This document shows positions 57,254 through 64,000 of a stretch of DNA of 64,000 bases, in pieces. Under the pieces are notes generated by a model. It did not search any database. It was not told where the DNA came from and saw only the letters and a list, made by a program, of their open reading frames with translations. Each line of letters begins with the position of its first letter. The stretch's first letter is position 1. The stretch is from Calditrichia bacterium. Lineage in GTDB: Bacteria > Calditrichota > Calditrichia > RBG-13-44-9 > J075. The stretch lies in the NCBI GenBank assembly GCA_028284905.1, contig JANQQU010000073.1, forward strand, positions 184,395-248,394, in the 5' to 3' direction. Made by a program: the position numbers and the translations under genes.

Positions 57254-60200
57254 TTAGCGCAACAGCACCATTTTACCGGTTCGCGCAACATCTCCGGCCT
57301 GGAAGCGATAGAGATATACCCCGCTGGCCAGCATCGCGCCCCGCTCGTCCTGGCCGTTCCAAACCACTTCATGCCAACCGGCTTCGCGAATACCATCCAC
57401 CAGGGTGGCCACGCGACGACCAAGTATATCGTAAACAGCCAGAGTTACCCGGCTGGCAAAGGGCATTCCGAAGCGCAGGGTCGTTTGCGGGTTAAACGGA
57501 TTGGGATAATTCTCTGCCAGGACAAAGTTACCTGGCAATTCTCCATCGTTCCCATTTTCAAAATCATCGATACCCGTTAGCTGGTTTTTCACCATTAGCG
57601 AATCATCGATCGTTCCATCGTTACCGTTATCGATGTAGATGGTAACGGGAATGCTGGCCAGCCTTTGCCAATCAGGCGCGATAGTGTGTGTGCTGTTCGC
57701 AGCCAGCGGCACATCGACCCGCTCGAACAATAGTGCGCCATCGGCAGAGAGGTCTTTCAGGGCAAGGCGATAATCTTTTGCTGCCCCGAAATTCTCCAGA
57801 AAGATTTTTTCACTACCAGACATTTCGATGGCGAGAGAATCTCCCGCTTGCATCAGCAGTCCGGCGGCTTCGACAATTCGCTCCCGGTTGCTGCCGACAG
57901 AGATGACCTCCAAGCGCACTGTCCTGCTGGCAGGATTGGGATTCCTGATCGCTAATCCTTCACTGAGTGTGATCCGCTCACTCTCGTCAAACTGTGCTGT
58001 ACTACGGTCGTAGCTGTAGATGAAAGAATCGAGATCAGCGCTGAGATAGACCAGGGAATCCGAGAGATCGCTCAGCTCAATGGTGTAATCATTATCGGGC
58101 AGATAATAGCCGATGGGAAGACTGTAGCCGCCGTCTTTCGGTATAATGGCGATCCCGCCGGGTATATTTTCCGTTACCAGCGAATCCACCGTGCTGATCG
58201 CCTCACCAAGAGAATTTCGGATGATTGCATCAGCGAATTCACTCACGGATAGCTCTAAATAGCCAGATGTGCCGGAAAGGATGCGTTCGCTGGCCAGTTC
58301 GTCCAGAACCGGATCGACTAGAAAAGTACTGACCGGCGGCTCCAGAAAACATCTGCTTGAACCACTCCCATAGCCCAATCCGCTGGAATCCGTCCAGGTA
58401 TTCGCGGTGGAGTCGATGAAAATGAAATCATCCTCAAAGGCCGGATTGTTGCTGTTGTAAAGATAGAGACGTGAGAGATGAGTGCTGTCTGCATCACGTT
58501 CCCAGCGAATTGGCACCACAGCATGGGCGCCGCTGCCGTTGTTATTGTAATAGGAGAGCACCCGCGGATCAGGATTTTCCGCCAGGAACATTTCTTTCAC
58601 TTCAGTCAACAGCTGTCGGGGGCTCTTCGGTTTACCGATAACGTCATTATCGAGAACCGCCTGCCCATACTGATGAATATAATACTGGTTGATCGCCTTG
58701 CGAATGGAATTGGTCATAAACAGATTGTAAATGCTGTCAGTCTGGGCAATAACCGGGTAGCGGTTTTGCAGTGCTTCCGGCTGGGACCAGGCCAGCAGGC
58801 TGGAGGACGCAAACCCATAACAGGAGCCGCGCCAAAGCTTCTTGCGTTTCCACCAGGCATTCACTGCTTCTCCCTTGTAAATCCCCAGGGTTGTGGACCA
58901 GTAGCAGACATCTTCGCCAAAGGCTTCCACCCAATTCGGCCAGTCCGGAAAGTTCCAGCTACGCGCGTTGATCGGCGAATTAAACCAGTGGGACGGATAG
59001 CGCTCCCCGGTGTAAGGATCGTCTGCAACCACATAGGTAAACTGTTCCCACCAACTTTTCGGCCACATAAAAGTGGTGTCATTAAGAAAAAACCAGCCGT
59101 TATGATCGGCGGTGAACGTCTGCGGTGTGCCGTCGGGCAGGATACGGAAGAGGTCATATCCCTTTACAGTGATAGTGTCGCTAAGCGCAAAAATGGTGGC
59201 GTCGGCGAGATTGGCAATGCGGAAGAGTCCGCGATTGGAGGAAGACTGATCATTTGGCACCTGCCATACATAGCTGCTGTCTCCGGCATTGGTAATGTCC
59301 AGATCAACCCAATTCTGCCCGCCATCATCACTGAAGGAGACCAGGTAAGTGAGCGTATCCGGCCCTTTCCAGCGAACGGTGTCACGAGCGTCTGCTACCC
59401 AGCGTGCCGGCGCGCTGACATCGGTAATCCGAATGTCATCCAGTCCGATGCGCCAGGATTTCGTCCGGCCTTCCGGACTGATACCAAAGCCGGTCAATAC
59501 GCGTCCATCCCCGGAAATGCCAGCCAGCGAACCTAACAGCCAGCCGTTGAGATTTACCCCCTGCTCCTCACTAAGGTAGGATTCCAAATCGCGCATGCCA
59601 TCCTGCTGGGTCCAGATAAAAACCCCACTGGTGCTGTCGGTGCCGATGCCCGTTCCAAAAACAGTATTGCCATTGTCAGTAACAAAATAAGCACGGGTTC
59701 GCTGGAGAGGACCGGGCAGCCAACCGAGCGGTTCAATGACGCCGTTGACCCAGCGGCAGGCCTGGATTATCTGTCCGTTGGGATCGTTGAGAGTAGCGGA
59801 ACCGACAAGCACCGAGCCGTCAGTTGACGCATCCCGGGCAATGGAAGCATCGTATCCCGGCAATACCCCCAGATTAACCATTCCTCCCCCGGGCGTCCAG
59901 GCAAAGGCGCGGGGACGATTGTCAGCATCGCGGCTAAAGCCAACCACCGTGTTGCCGTCCCCGGAAATGCCATATACCGAGGCGAAATCGTTATCCGGAT
60001 CAAGGTTGCCGATATCGGTCATACCGTTAGTGGCGGTCCAGAAAAATCCTCGGCTGCCGCTGCCATTGCCAGCGATAGCAGTGCCATCGTCCGAGATACC
60101 AATCGCCTTGCTACTGGTGCCGCCGGGCAAAAAACCAATTGGCACGAGGCCACTCGCCACGGTCCAGGAAAAAGTCATATCACGATTATCAGTGTTCTTT

Positions 60201-60529
60201 GCATAGCCGGCTACTGTATTACCATTAGCGGAAGCATCAACTGCAAAACTGACAGTATCCGCACCTGGGTAGCCGCCCAAATCGACAAGCCCACCACTGC
60301 GCGTCCAGATAAAGGCATGCCGGGTGAAGCGGGTGGAATCGATACTGGCATTGCCGACCAGCGTCTGCCCGTCGGCAGAAATCCCTTCTACTTTGGTGAA
60401 ATTCCCCTCTGGAAAATCCGGGATCGCCTCAACAACAGCCTGTGCGAATAGCCCTTGTGGTAACAGTGTTAACACTACAGCAATGGCTATAATTAACATA
60501 AAGACTTTCGCTCGGTTAAATAGTTTCAT
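57254..60529 (-). CDS. T9SS-exported HAF-repeat protein with papain-like cysteine-peptidase-like domain
   Basis: 1091 aa behind ACAGGAG. Signal peptide ends near LFAQ (residue 30). Residues about 45-360 are HAF repeats (AFIWTRSGGLVDLGGYPGAD, GFFWTATNGMTDIGNLDPD). Next is a domain with SDDGGQNWVDL. Around 560-720 is GSCYGFASSSLLAW (Cys570), then GAHAVVPIRWE (His669) and YLYNSNNP (Asn692), matching the order and spacing of a papain-like Cys/His/Asn triad. The last 90 residues are the sorting domain (AENYPNPFNPQTTLRFGMP ... YLYRFQAGDVARTGKMVLLR). The peptidase assignment is mine, by motif; the rest is standard. Confidence 0.85.
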   Translation of the reverse strand: MKLFNRAKVFMLIIAIAVVLTLLPQGLFAQAVVEAIPDFPEGNFTKVEGISADGQTLVGNASIDSTRFTRHAFIWTRSGGLVDLGGYPGADTVSFAVDASANGNTVAGYAKNTDNRDMTFSWTVASGLVPIGFLPGGTSSKAIGISDDGTAIAGNGSGSRGFFWTATNGMTDIGNLDPDNDFASVYGISGDGNTVVGFSRDADNRPRAFAWTPGGGMVNLGVLPGYDASIARDASTDGSVLVGSATLNDPNGQIIQACRWVNGVIEPLGWLPGPLQRTRAYFVTDNGNTVFGTGIGTDSTSGVFIWTQQDGMRDLESYLSEEQGVNLNGWLLGSLAGISGDGRVLTGFGISPEGRTKSWRIGLDDIRITDVSAPARWVADARDTVRWKGPDTLTYLVSFSDDGGQNWVDLDITNAGDSSYVWQVPNDQSSSNRGLFRIANLADATIFALSDTITVKGYDLFRILPDGTPQTFTADHNGWFFLNDTTFMWPKSWWEQFTYVVADDPYTGERYPSHWFNSPINARSWNFPDWPNWVEAFGEDVCYWSTTLGIYKGEAVNAWWKRKKLWRGSCYGFASSSLLAWSQPEALQNRYPVIAQTDSIYNLFMTNSIRKAINQYYIHQYGQAVLDNDVIGKPKSPRQLLTEVKEMFLAENPDPRVLSYYNNNGSGAHAVVPIRWERDADSTHLSRLYLYNSNNPAFEDDFIFIDSTANTWTDSSGLGYGSGSSRCFLEPPVSTFLVDPVLDELASERILSGTSGYLELSVSEFADAIIRNSLGEAISTVDSLVTENIPGGIAIIPKDGGYSLPIGYYLPDNDYTIELSDLSDSLVYLSADLDSFIYSYDRSTAQFDESERITLSEGLAIRNPNPASRTVRLEVISVGSNRERIVEAAGLLMQAGDSLAIEMSGSEKIFLENFGAAKDYRLALKDLSADGALLFERVDVPLAANSTHTIAPDWQRLASIPVTIYIDNGNDGTIDDSLMVKNQLTGIDDFENGNDGELPGNFVLAENYPNPFNPQTTLRFGMPFASRVTLAVYDILGRRVATLVDGIREAGWHEVVWNGQDERGAMLASGVYLYRFQAGDVARTGKMVLLR

Positions 60530-60682
60530 TCTGCAATACTCCTGTCACTACTCTCGATTTCATAAGAATATTTTCTTTCCCTGTGCATCTTGCACTTCTC
60601 GTCCAATTGGAATGCTTCAATAACTAGCTCATTTTCGAACGCTCGCTGAACCGGATAAAGTTTTCGGCAAATTAAAATCGCC

Positions 60683-60735
60683 ATCCGAAAAACAAAAGCC
60701 GCAGGGGAGTTTCAAAACCCTCTCACGGCTTTTTA
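60683..60735 (-). terminator. terminator of tRNA-Gly
   Basis: On the minus strand AAAAGCCG / CGGCTTTT form an 8-bp stem with an inner AGGG/CCCT helix, followed by GTTTTT. Lies 10-60 bp past the tRNA. Confidence 0.75.
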
Positions 60736-60743
60736 TTTCTTTG

Positions 60744-60816
60744 AGCGAGAAACGGGATTCGAACCCGCGACCCTCAGCTTGGGAAGCTGATGCTCTACCA
60801 ACTGAGCTATTCTCGC
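60744..60816 (-). tRNA. tRNA-Gly (anticodon CCC)
   Basis: 73 nt with discriminator T. Acceptor GCGAGAA / TTCTCGC, D-arm GCTC..GAGC, anticodon stem TCAGC / GCTGA with loop TTCCCAA (anticodon CCC), T-arm GCGGG-TTCGAAT-CCCGT. CCA not encoded. Confidence 0.95.
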
Positions 60817-60852
60817 TGCAAAATTTTCCTATCATTACATTATTATAAAGAT

Positions 60853-60938
60853 AAATATCCAATGTAAAATTTTCAATGTCGAATGTAGAAGTTTCATTAC
60901 TTGAACATTGAAGATTGAGCATTGGACATTGGATATTT
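60853..60938. repeat. CCAATGTC-type dispersed repeat, copy 3
   Basis: Begins AATATCCAATGTAAAATTTT and ends ATTGGACATTGGATATT, an inverted repeat. Upstream side of tRNA-Gly on the minus strand. Shares a 38-bp identical stretch with copy 2. Confidence 0.85.
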
Positions 60939-61178
60939 CTTCTCCAAGACAGCCGAGTATCTACCCGCTAGATATAAGATTTCACCCGCTTTGTGTAAAA
61001 AATTTCACTTTCGTCGTTTTTTTCCTTTGACTGAGGCAATTTCATATTATATTGAGGTTTAAGACGACAAACCTGATAATTATATGCTTCCCGAAAAAAT
61101 TTCTGAAAAAAAATCCAATTTTGTGACCAAAAGCACCAACATTTTCAAATTCTTTCTTTAAATTCGCCGATTTTTTCT

Positions 61179-61207
61179 TTGACAAACGCTATCGCATGTA
61201 TTATATT
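61179..61207 (+). promoter_or_regulatory. near-consensus sigma70 promoter of the sigma factor gene
   Basis: TTGACA at 61179-61184, 17-bp spacer, TATATT at 61202-61207. Start is expected near 61214, giving a leader of about 60 nt before the ATG. Confidence 0.8.
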
Positions 61208-61273
61208 CATCTTGCCAATATTGATCTACACAGTTGCTTTTACTAAGTTTAACCAAAATAAAAGAGGTCTTGA

Positions 61274-62128
61274 ATGGGGCTTGAGCTACGATCCACTCGC
61301 GTTAGTCATCGTTTCTCACTGGAGAAGTATTTGGATGAAATCAGTCAAATACCATTGTTAACACCGCAGGAAGAAATTCTCTACACCCGACGTATCAAGC
61401 AGGGGGATCAGGAAGCATTAAACAAGTTGATCCGGGCAAATTTAAGATTTGTTGTTAAGGTCGCCAAAGAATACCAAAATCAAGGGCTGCCTTTAACCGA
61501 TTTGATCAACGAAGGAAATTTAGGTCTCATTAAAGCAGCAAAAAGATTCGACGAAACCCGCGGATTCAAATTCATCTCTTACGCGGTTTGGTGGATTCGT
61601 CAATCGATCCTTAAGTCACTCGCGGAATATTCCCGCGTGGTTCGCTTACCACTGAATCGGGTTGGCTTAATTAGCAAAGTAAATCAATTGGTCCGCAATT
61701 TAGAACAAAAATACAACCGCGAACCTTCCTACGAAGAAATCTCCAACGAACTAGAAATTTCCATCCCAGACATCTCCGAAGCAATGAGCAGCAGCGCTTT
61801 CCATGTATCGCTGGATCAGCCGATCCATCGCTCGGAAGATGGCACTATGAAAGAAATCATCCGCAATCCGGACAGCAAGATGCCCGATGGCGACCTGGTG
61901 AAAGAATCCCTGAAGCAGGAAATCCGCCGCGTGCTGAAATCGCTGACCCCACGGGAAGAAAAAATTATCAAGATGTATTTTGGTGTGGACTACGAGCGTC
62001 CTTACACCCTGGAAGAAATCGGTGAACGTTTAAAGTTGACCCGCGAAAGAGTGCGCCAAATTAAAGAGCGCGCCCTGATTCGCCTCCGTCATCAGTCCCG
62101 TTCCCAAAATCTTCGCCTTTTCCTGTAA
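61274..62128 (+). CDS. rpoD: housekeeping RNA polymerase sigma factor, RpoD/SigA type
   Basis: 284 aa behind AGAGG. Region 1.2 starts LDEISQIPLLTPQEEILYTR; region 2 has the invariant LINEGNLGLIKAAKRFDETRGFKFISYAVWWIRQSI; region 3 is LPLNRVGLISKVNQLVRNLE with EEISNELEIS; region 4 ends TLEEIGERLKLTRERVRQIKERALIRLRHQSRS. Region 1.1 is absent and the non-conserved insert is missing, the short form usual in Chlorobi/Bacteroidota relatives. Probably the primary sigma factor. A terminator follows. Confidence 0.93.
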   Translation: MGLELRSTRVSHRFSLEKYLDEISQIPLLTPQEEILYTRRIKQGDQEALNKLIRANLRFVVKVAKEYQNQGLPLTDLINEGNLGLIKAAKRFDETRGFKFISYAVWWIRQSILKSLAEYSRVVRLPLNRVGLISKVNQLVRNLEQKYNREPSYEEISNELEISIPDISEAMSSSAFHVSLDQPIHRSEDGTMKEIIRNPDSKMPDGDLVKESLKQEIRRVLKSLTPREEKIIKMYFGVDYERPYTLEEIGERLKLTRERVRQIKERALIRLRHQSRSQNLRLFL

Positions 62129-62156
62129 GATTCCCCAACATTGCATTAAACTTTAT

Positions 62157-62194
62157 ACCGGCCTGTATCTTTTTCAAAAGTGCAGGCCGGTTTT
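62157..62194 (+). terminator. rho-independent terminator after the sigma factor
   Basis: 11-bp stem ACCGGCCTGTA / TGCAGGCCGGT (with a T-G pair), 13-nt loop, then TTTT. Starts 28 bp after the stop codon. Confidence 0.88.
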
Positions 62195-62558
62195 GTGATA
62201 TCCCCTACAGCCTCTCCCCCACCTTTAATGTATTAAAAAACTGCTCAGTGATGAATCACTGAGTCATTAGCAAGTGTCACTCTGTGACGCAAAAACTGTC
62301 CGCCTTGCGGACAATTGGCAAATAGCTATGGATTCATCCATGGCGGCTAACGCTAACCACACAGGTTAAGAAATTGCGCATTGCCACCAAACAAAGGCTT
62401 AACAATAAAATTAATCTTTTACCTTTTTGAACCGATCTGATATTGTTATTTTAGCACGGCGATTTCCGGATTTTCGTTTTTTCTGGCAATCCGCATCCCG
62501 CCGCAGCAGAATATGATATTTGTTACATGCTCAATCTACCATTTGGAGGAATAGACTT
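62195..62558. other. upstream region of the phosphohexomutase gene
   Basis: The first half holds the hairpin series at 62244-62366. The second half (62380-62558) is A+T-rich, with TTTACCTTTTTGAACCGATC and no clear -10/-35 match fixed. No ORF. Confidence 0.5.
62244..62366. repeat. string of five small hairpins
   Basis: Hairpins in a row: CTCAGTGAT / ATCACTGAG (62244-62263), GTCAC / GTGAC (62276-62288), TGTCCGC / GCGGACA (62297-62313), ATGGAT / ATCCAT (62328-62341) and TAACC / GGTTA near 62355-62369. Gaps between them are 8-14 nt. Similar organisation to 51885-52003. Confidence 0.75.
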
Positions 62559-63917
62559 TTGAAGAACACGTTAATGACCAGTGTCTCCGGCGTGCGTGGC
62601 GTTGTAGGCCACAGCCTTACCCCGGAAGCAATTACCAAATACATTCATGCATTCGCCCAGCCACGGGTAGGACAAAAGATTGTCGTAGGCGGCGACCCGC
62701 GCGTTAGCCAGCGCTTTGTTCGTCCACTGGTAAAAGCGGTGCTGATGGCCAGCGGCTGTCATGTTATCGATATTGGCATCACCCCTACCCCAACCGTTCA
62801 GATTGTGGTTGAAAAACTCCATGCCGCCGGCGGTATTGCGATTACCGCCAGTCATAATCCGGTGCAATGGAATGGTTTAAAATTTATCGGCAGCGATGGC
62901 CTTTTTCTGCCGCAAGATGCTGTTGACAAACTATTTAAACGGGCGGATAACTCGAAGAAAGAATATGCCAGTTGGAAAGATCTCGGCAAAGAAGAAAGTT
63001 ATCCCGATGCGATTGATGATCACCTCAATATGATTTATGAACTTCCTTACATCGATGTCGAACTCATTCGCAGCAAGAAATTTCGTGTAGTGCTGGATTG
63101 TGTGAATGGCGCCGGTGGAGAAATTATCCCGAAGATGCTTGAACATTTAGGCTGTGAAGTTATTGGCTTGCATCTGGAGCCGACTGGCGTTTTTGCCCAT
63201 ACACCGGAGCCGGTTCCGCAAAACCTGACCGAACTGGCGGAAGCAGTCAAAACTCATGAAGCTGATATTGGCATCGCCGTCGATCCCGACGTGGATCGCT
63301 GCGCATTAATCGGAAATGATGGCAACCCGCTGGGAGAAGAATACACACTGGCGCTGGCAGTCAAATATATGCTGACGAAAAAACTGGGTGAAGTGGTCAT
63401 CAACCTCTCCACTTCCCGGGTGATTGACGACATCGTCGCTTATCATAACTGTATGCTCACGAAAACAAAAGTCGGGGAAATCAATGTTGCGGACAAGATG
63501 CGCGATATTGGTGCGGTTATCGGTGGCGAAGGTAATGGCGGTGTTATTTTACCGGACATCCATCTTGGGCGCGATGCACCAGTCGCTGCCGCACTGACAC
63601 TACAGCACCTCGCAGAATTCGGTGGTTCACTCACCGAGCTTAAGCAAAGTCTGCCGCAATACTATATTGTTAAGGATAAGGCTTCTCTCGGCGATGTGGA
63701 TCCGGAGGGCGTTATCGAGTCCTTCAAGAAAAAGTATCGGGATGAAAAGCTTGATCATTCCGATGGACTACGCATCGACCGGCCGGACTGCTGGATCCAC
63801 CTGCGTAAATCGAATACCGAACCGATTATGCGTATCATTGTGGAAGCCCGCACCCCGGACATTGCCTGGCAGATTCTTCAGGAAGCAAAGGAGACGGTAG
63901 AGAACCAAAAGGCCTGA
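62559..63917 (+). CDS. glmM: phosphoglucosamine/phosphomannomutase, GlmM-type
   Basis: 452 aa from a TTG with GGAGG nine bases upstream; an ATG 15 bp later is an alternative. The four family elements are seen: phosphoserine loop ITASHNPVQWNGLKF (Ser98), metal loop DPDVDRCALIGNDG, sugar-binding GGEGNGGVILPD and phosphate-binding RKSNTEPIMRIIVEARTPD. The N-terminus SVSGVRGVVGHSLTPE is the form seen in archaeal and FCB enzymes. It interconverts hexose-6-P and hexose-1-P, feeding UDP-GlcNAc or GDP-mannose synthesis. GlmM against ManB cannot be fixed from sequence. Confidence 0.88.
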   Translation: MKNTLMTSVSGVRGVVGHSLTPEAITKYIHAFAQPRVGQKIVVGGDPRVSQRFVRPLVKAVLMASGCHVIDIGITPTPTVQIVVEKLHAAGGIAITASHNPVQWNGLKFIGSDGLFLPQDAVDKLFKRADNSKKEYASWKDLGKEESYPDAIDDHLNMIYELPYIDVELIRSKKFRVVLDCVNGAGGEIIPKMLEHLGCEVIGLHLEPTGVFAHTPEPVPQNLTELAEAVKTHEADIGIAVDPDVDRCALIGNDGNPLGEEYTLALAVKYMLTKKLGEVVINLSTSRVIDDIVAYHNCMLTKTKVGEINVADKMRDIGAVIGGEGNGGVILPDIHLGRDAPVAAALTLQHLAEFGGSLTELKQSLPQYYIVKDKASLGDVDPEGVIESFKKKYRDEKLDHSDGLRIDRPDCWIHLRKSNTEPIMRIIVEARTPDIAWQILQEAKETVENQKA

Positions 63918-64000
63918 TCCACCCCATAATATGATTTGCATCCCGGCAGTCTTTCCTATATATTTTATTTAACTTACGGACGCTGCCGGGATTTTTTTAT

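Noticed and set aside
60629..60922. 97-codon minus-strand frame over tRNA-Gly and the repeat
   Set aside because: It crosses a complete tRNA gene and its terminator, so it is a chance frame.

Overview
The window (about half G+C by eye) reads as a chromosomal piece of an uncultured, didermic, gliding or particle-associated type of bacterium from the FCB group, most like Calditrichota, KSB1 or Ignavibacteria. This is inferred from three secreted proteins that end in an NYPNPFNP-type type IX secretion (T9SS) sorting domain, a short group-1 sigma factor without region 1.1, outer-membrane beta-barrel, CsgG and LPP20 proteins, a one-piece hybrid two-component regulator, and COG4671-type glycosyltransferases. 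Species cannot be named from sequence alone.

Region 1 (1-14717, all minus strand) is a long locus of alternating glycosyltransferases and aminoglycoside-phosphotransferase (APH) fold proteins. From upstream to downstream it holds two COG4671 glycosyltransferases, a GT4 enzyme, a kinase with intact HGD motif, two sister OB-like/DUF5666-type proteins, a second intact kinase, two long APH paralogues whose catalytic Asp is replaced, two GT4 enzymes, and a third catalytically altered APH paralogue that runs off the window. I read it as a glycan assembly locus that joins active sugar-type kinases with pseudokinases. It is the best candidate here for an undescribed system.

Region 2 (15408-28933) holds an M16 metalloprotease, a pentapeptide-repeat membrane protein, a FecR-domain protein, a four-gene envelope operon (LPP20 - TPR/SLH lipoprotein - FlgT-like - CsgG), a small membrane protein, a lipoprotein serine hydrolase and an O-antigen-ligase-type polymerase.

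Region 3 (28943-34736) holds a DEDDh exonuclease, then a promoter, a Gln-rich 33-codon leader peptide and a terminator in front of three tandem tRNA-Gln(UUG) genes carried on exact 155-bp repeat units. The arrangement looks like a transcription attenuator. A VOC/methyltransferase overlapping pair, a TIR/deoxyribosyltransferase-like protein and a large unknown Ser/Gly-rich protein follow.

Region 4 (34926-60529) holds secreted FG-GAP/UnbV proteins with T9SS tails, a beta-barrel, an AraC-type membrane regulator, an overlapping TIR-WD40 / Sel1 pair (possible immune or signalling module), then a hybrid two-component regulator followed by a small ORF, an AraC regulator and a giant YadA-head/S74 fibre protein. 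A HAF-repeat T9SS protein with a probable papain-like domain closes the region.

Region 5 (60744-64000) has tRNA-Gly(CCC), the housekeeping sigma factor with a near-consensus promoter, a string of small hairpins and a GlmM-type phosphohexomutase. Short dispersed repeats of at least three kinds (CCAATGTC-type, GAATTCGG-type and GTTCCCAAACT-type palindromes) occupy intergenic regions; the GAATTCGG-type also occurs in frame inside the hybrid regulator gene.
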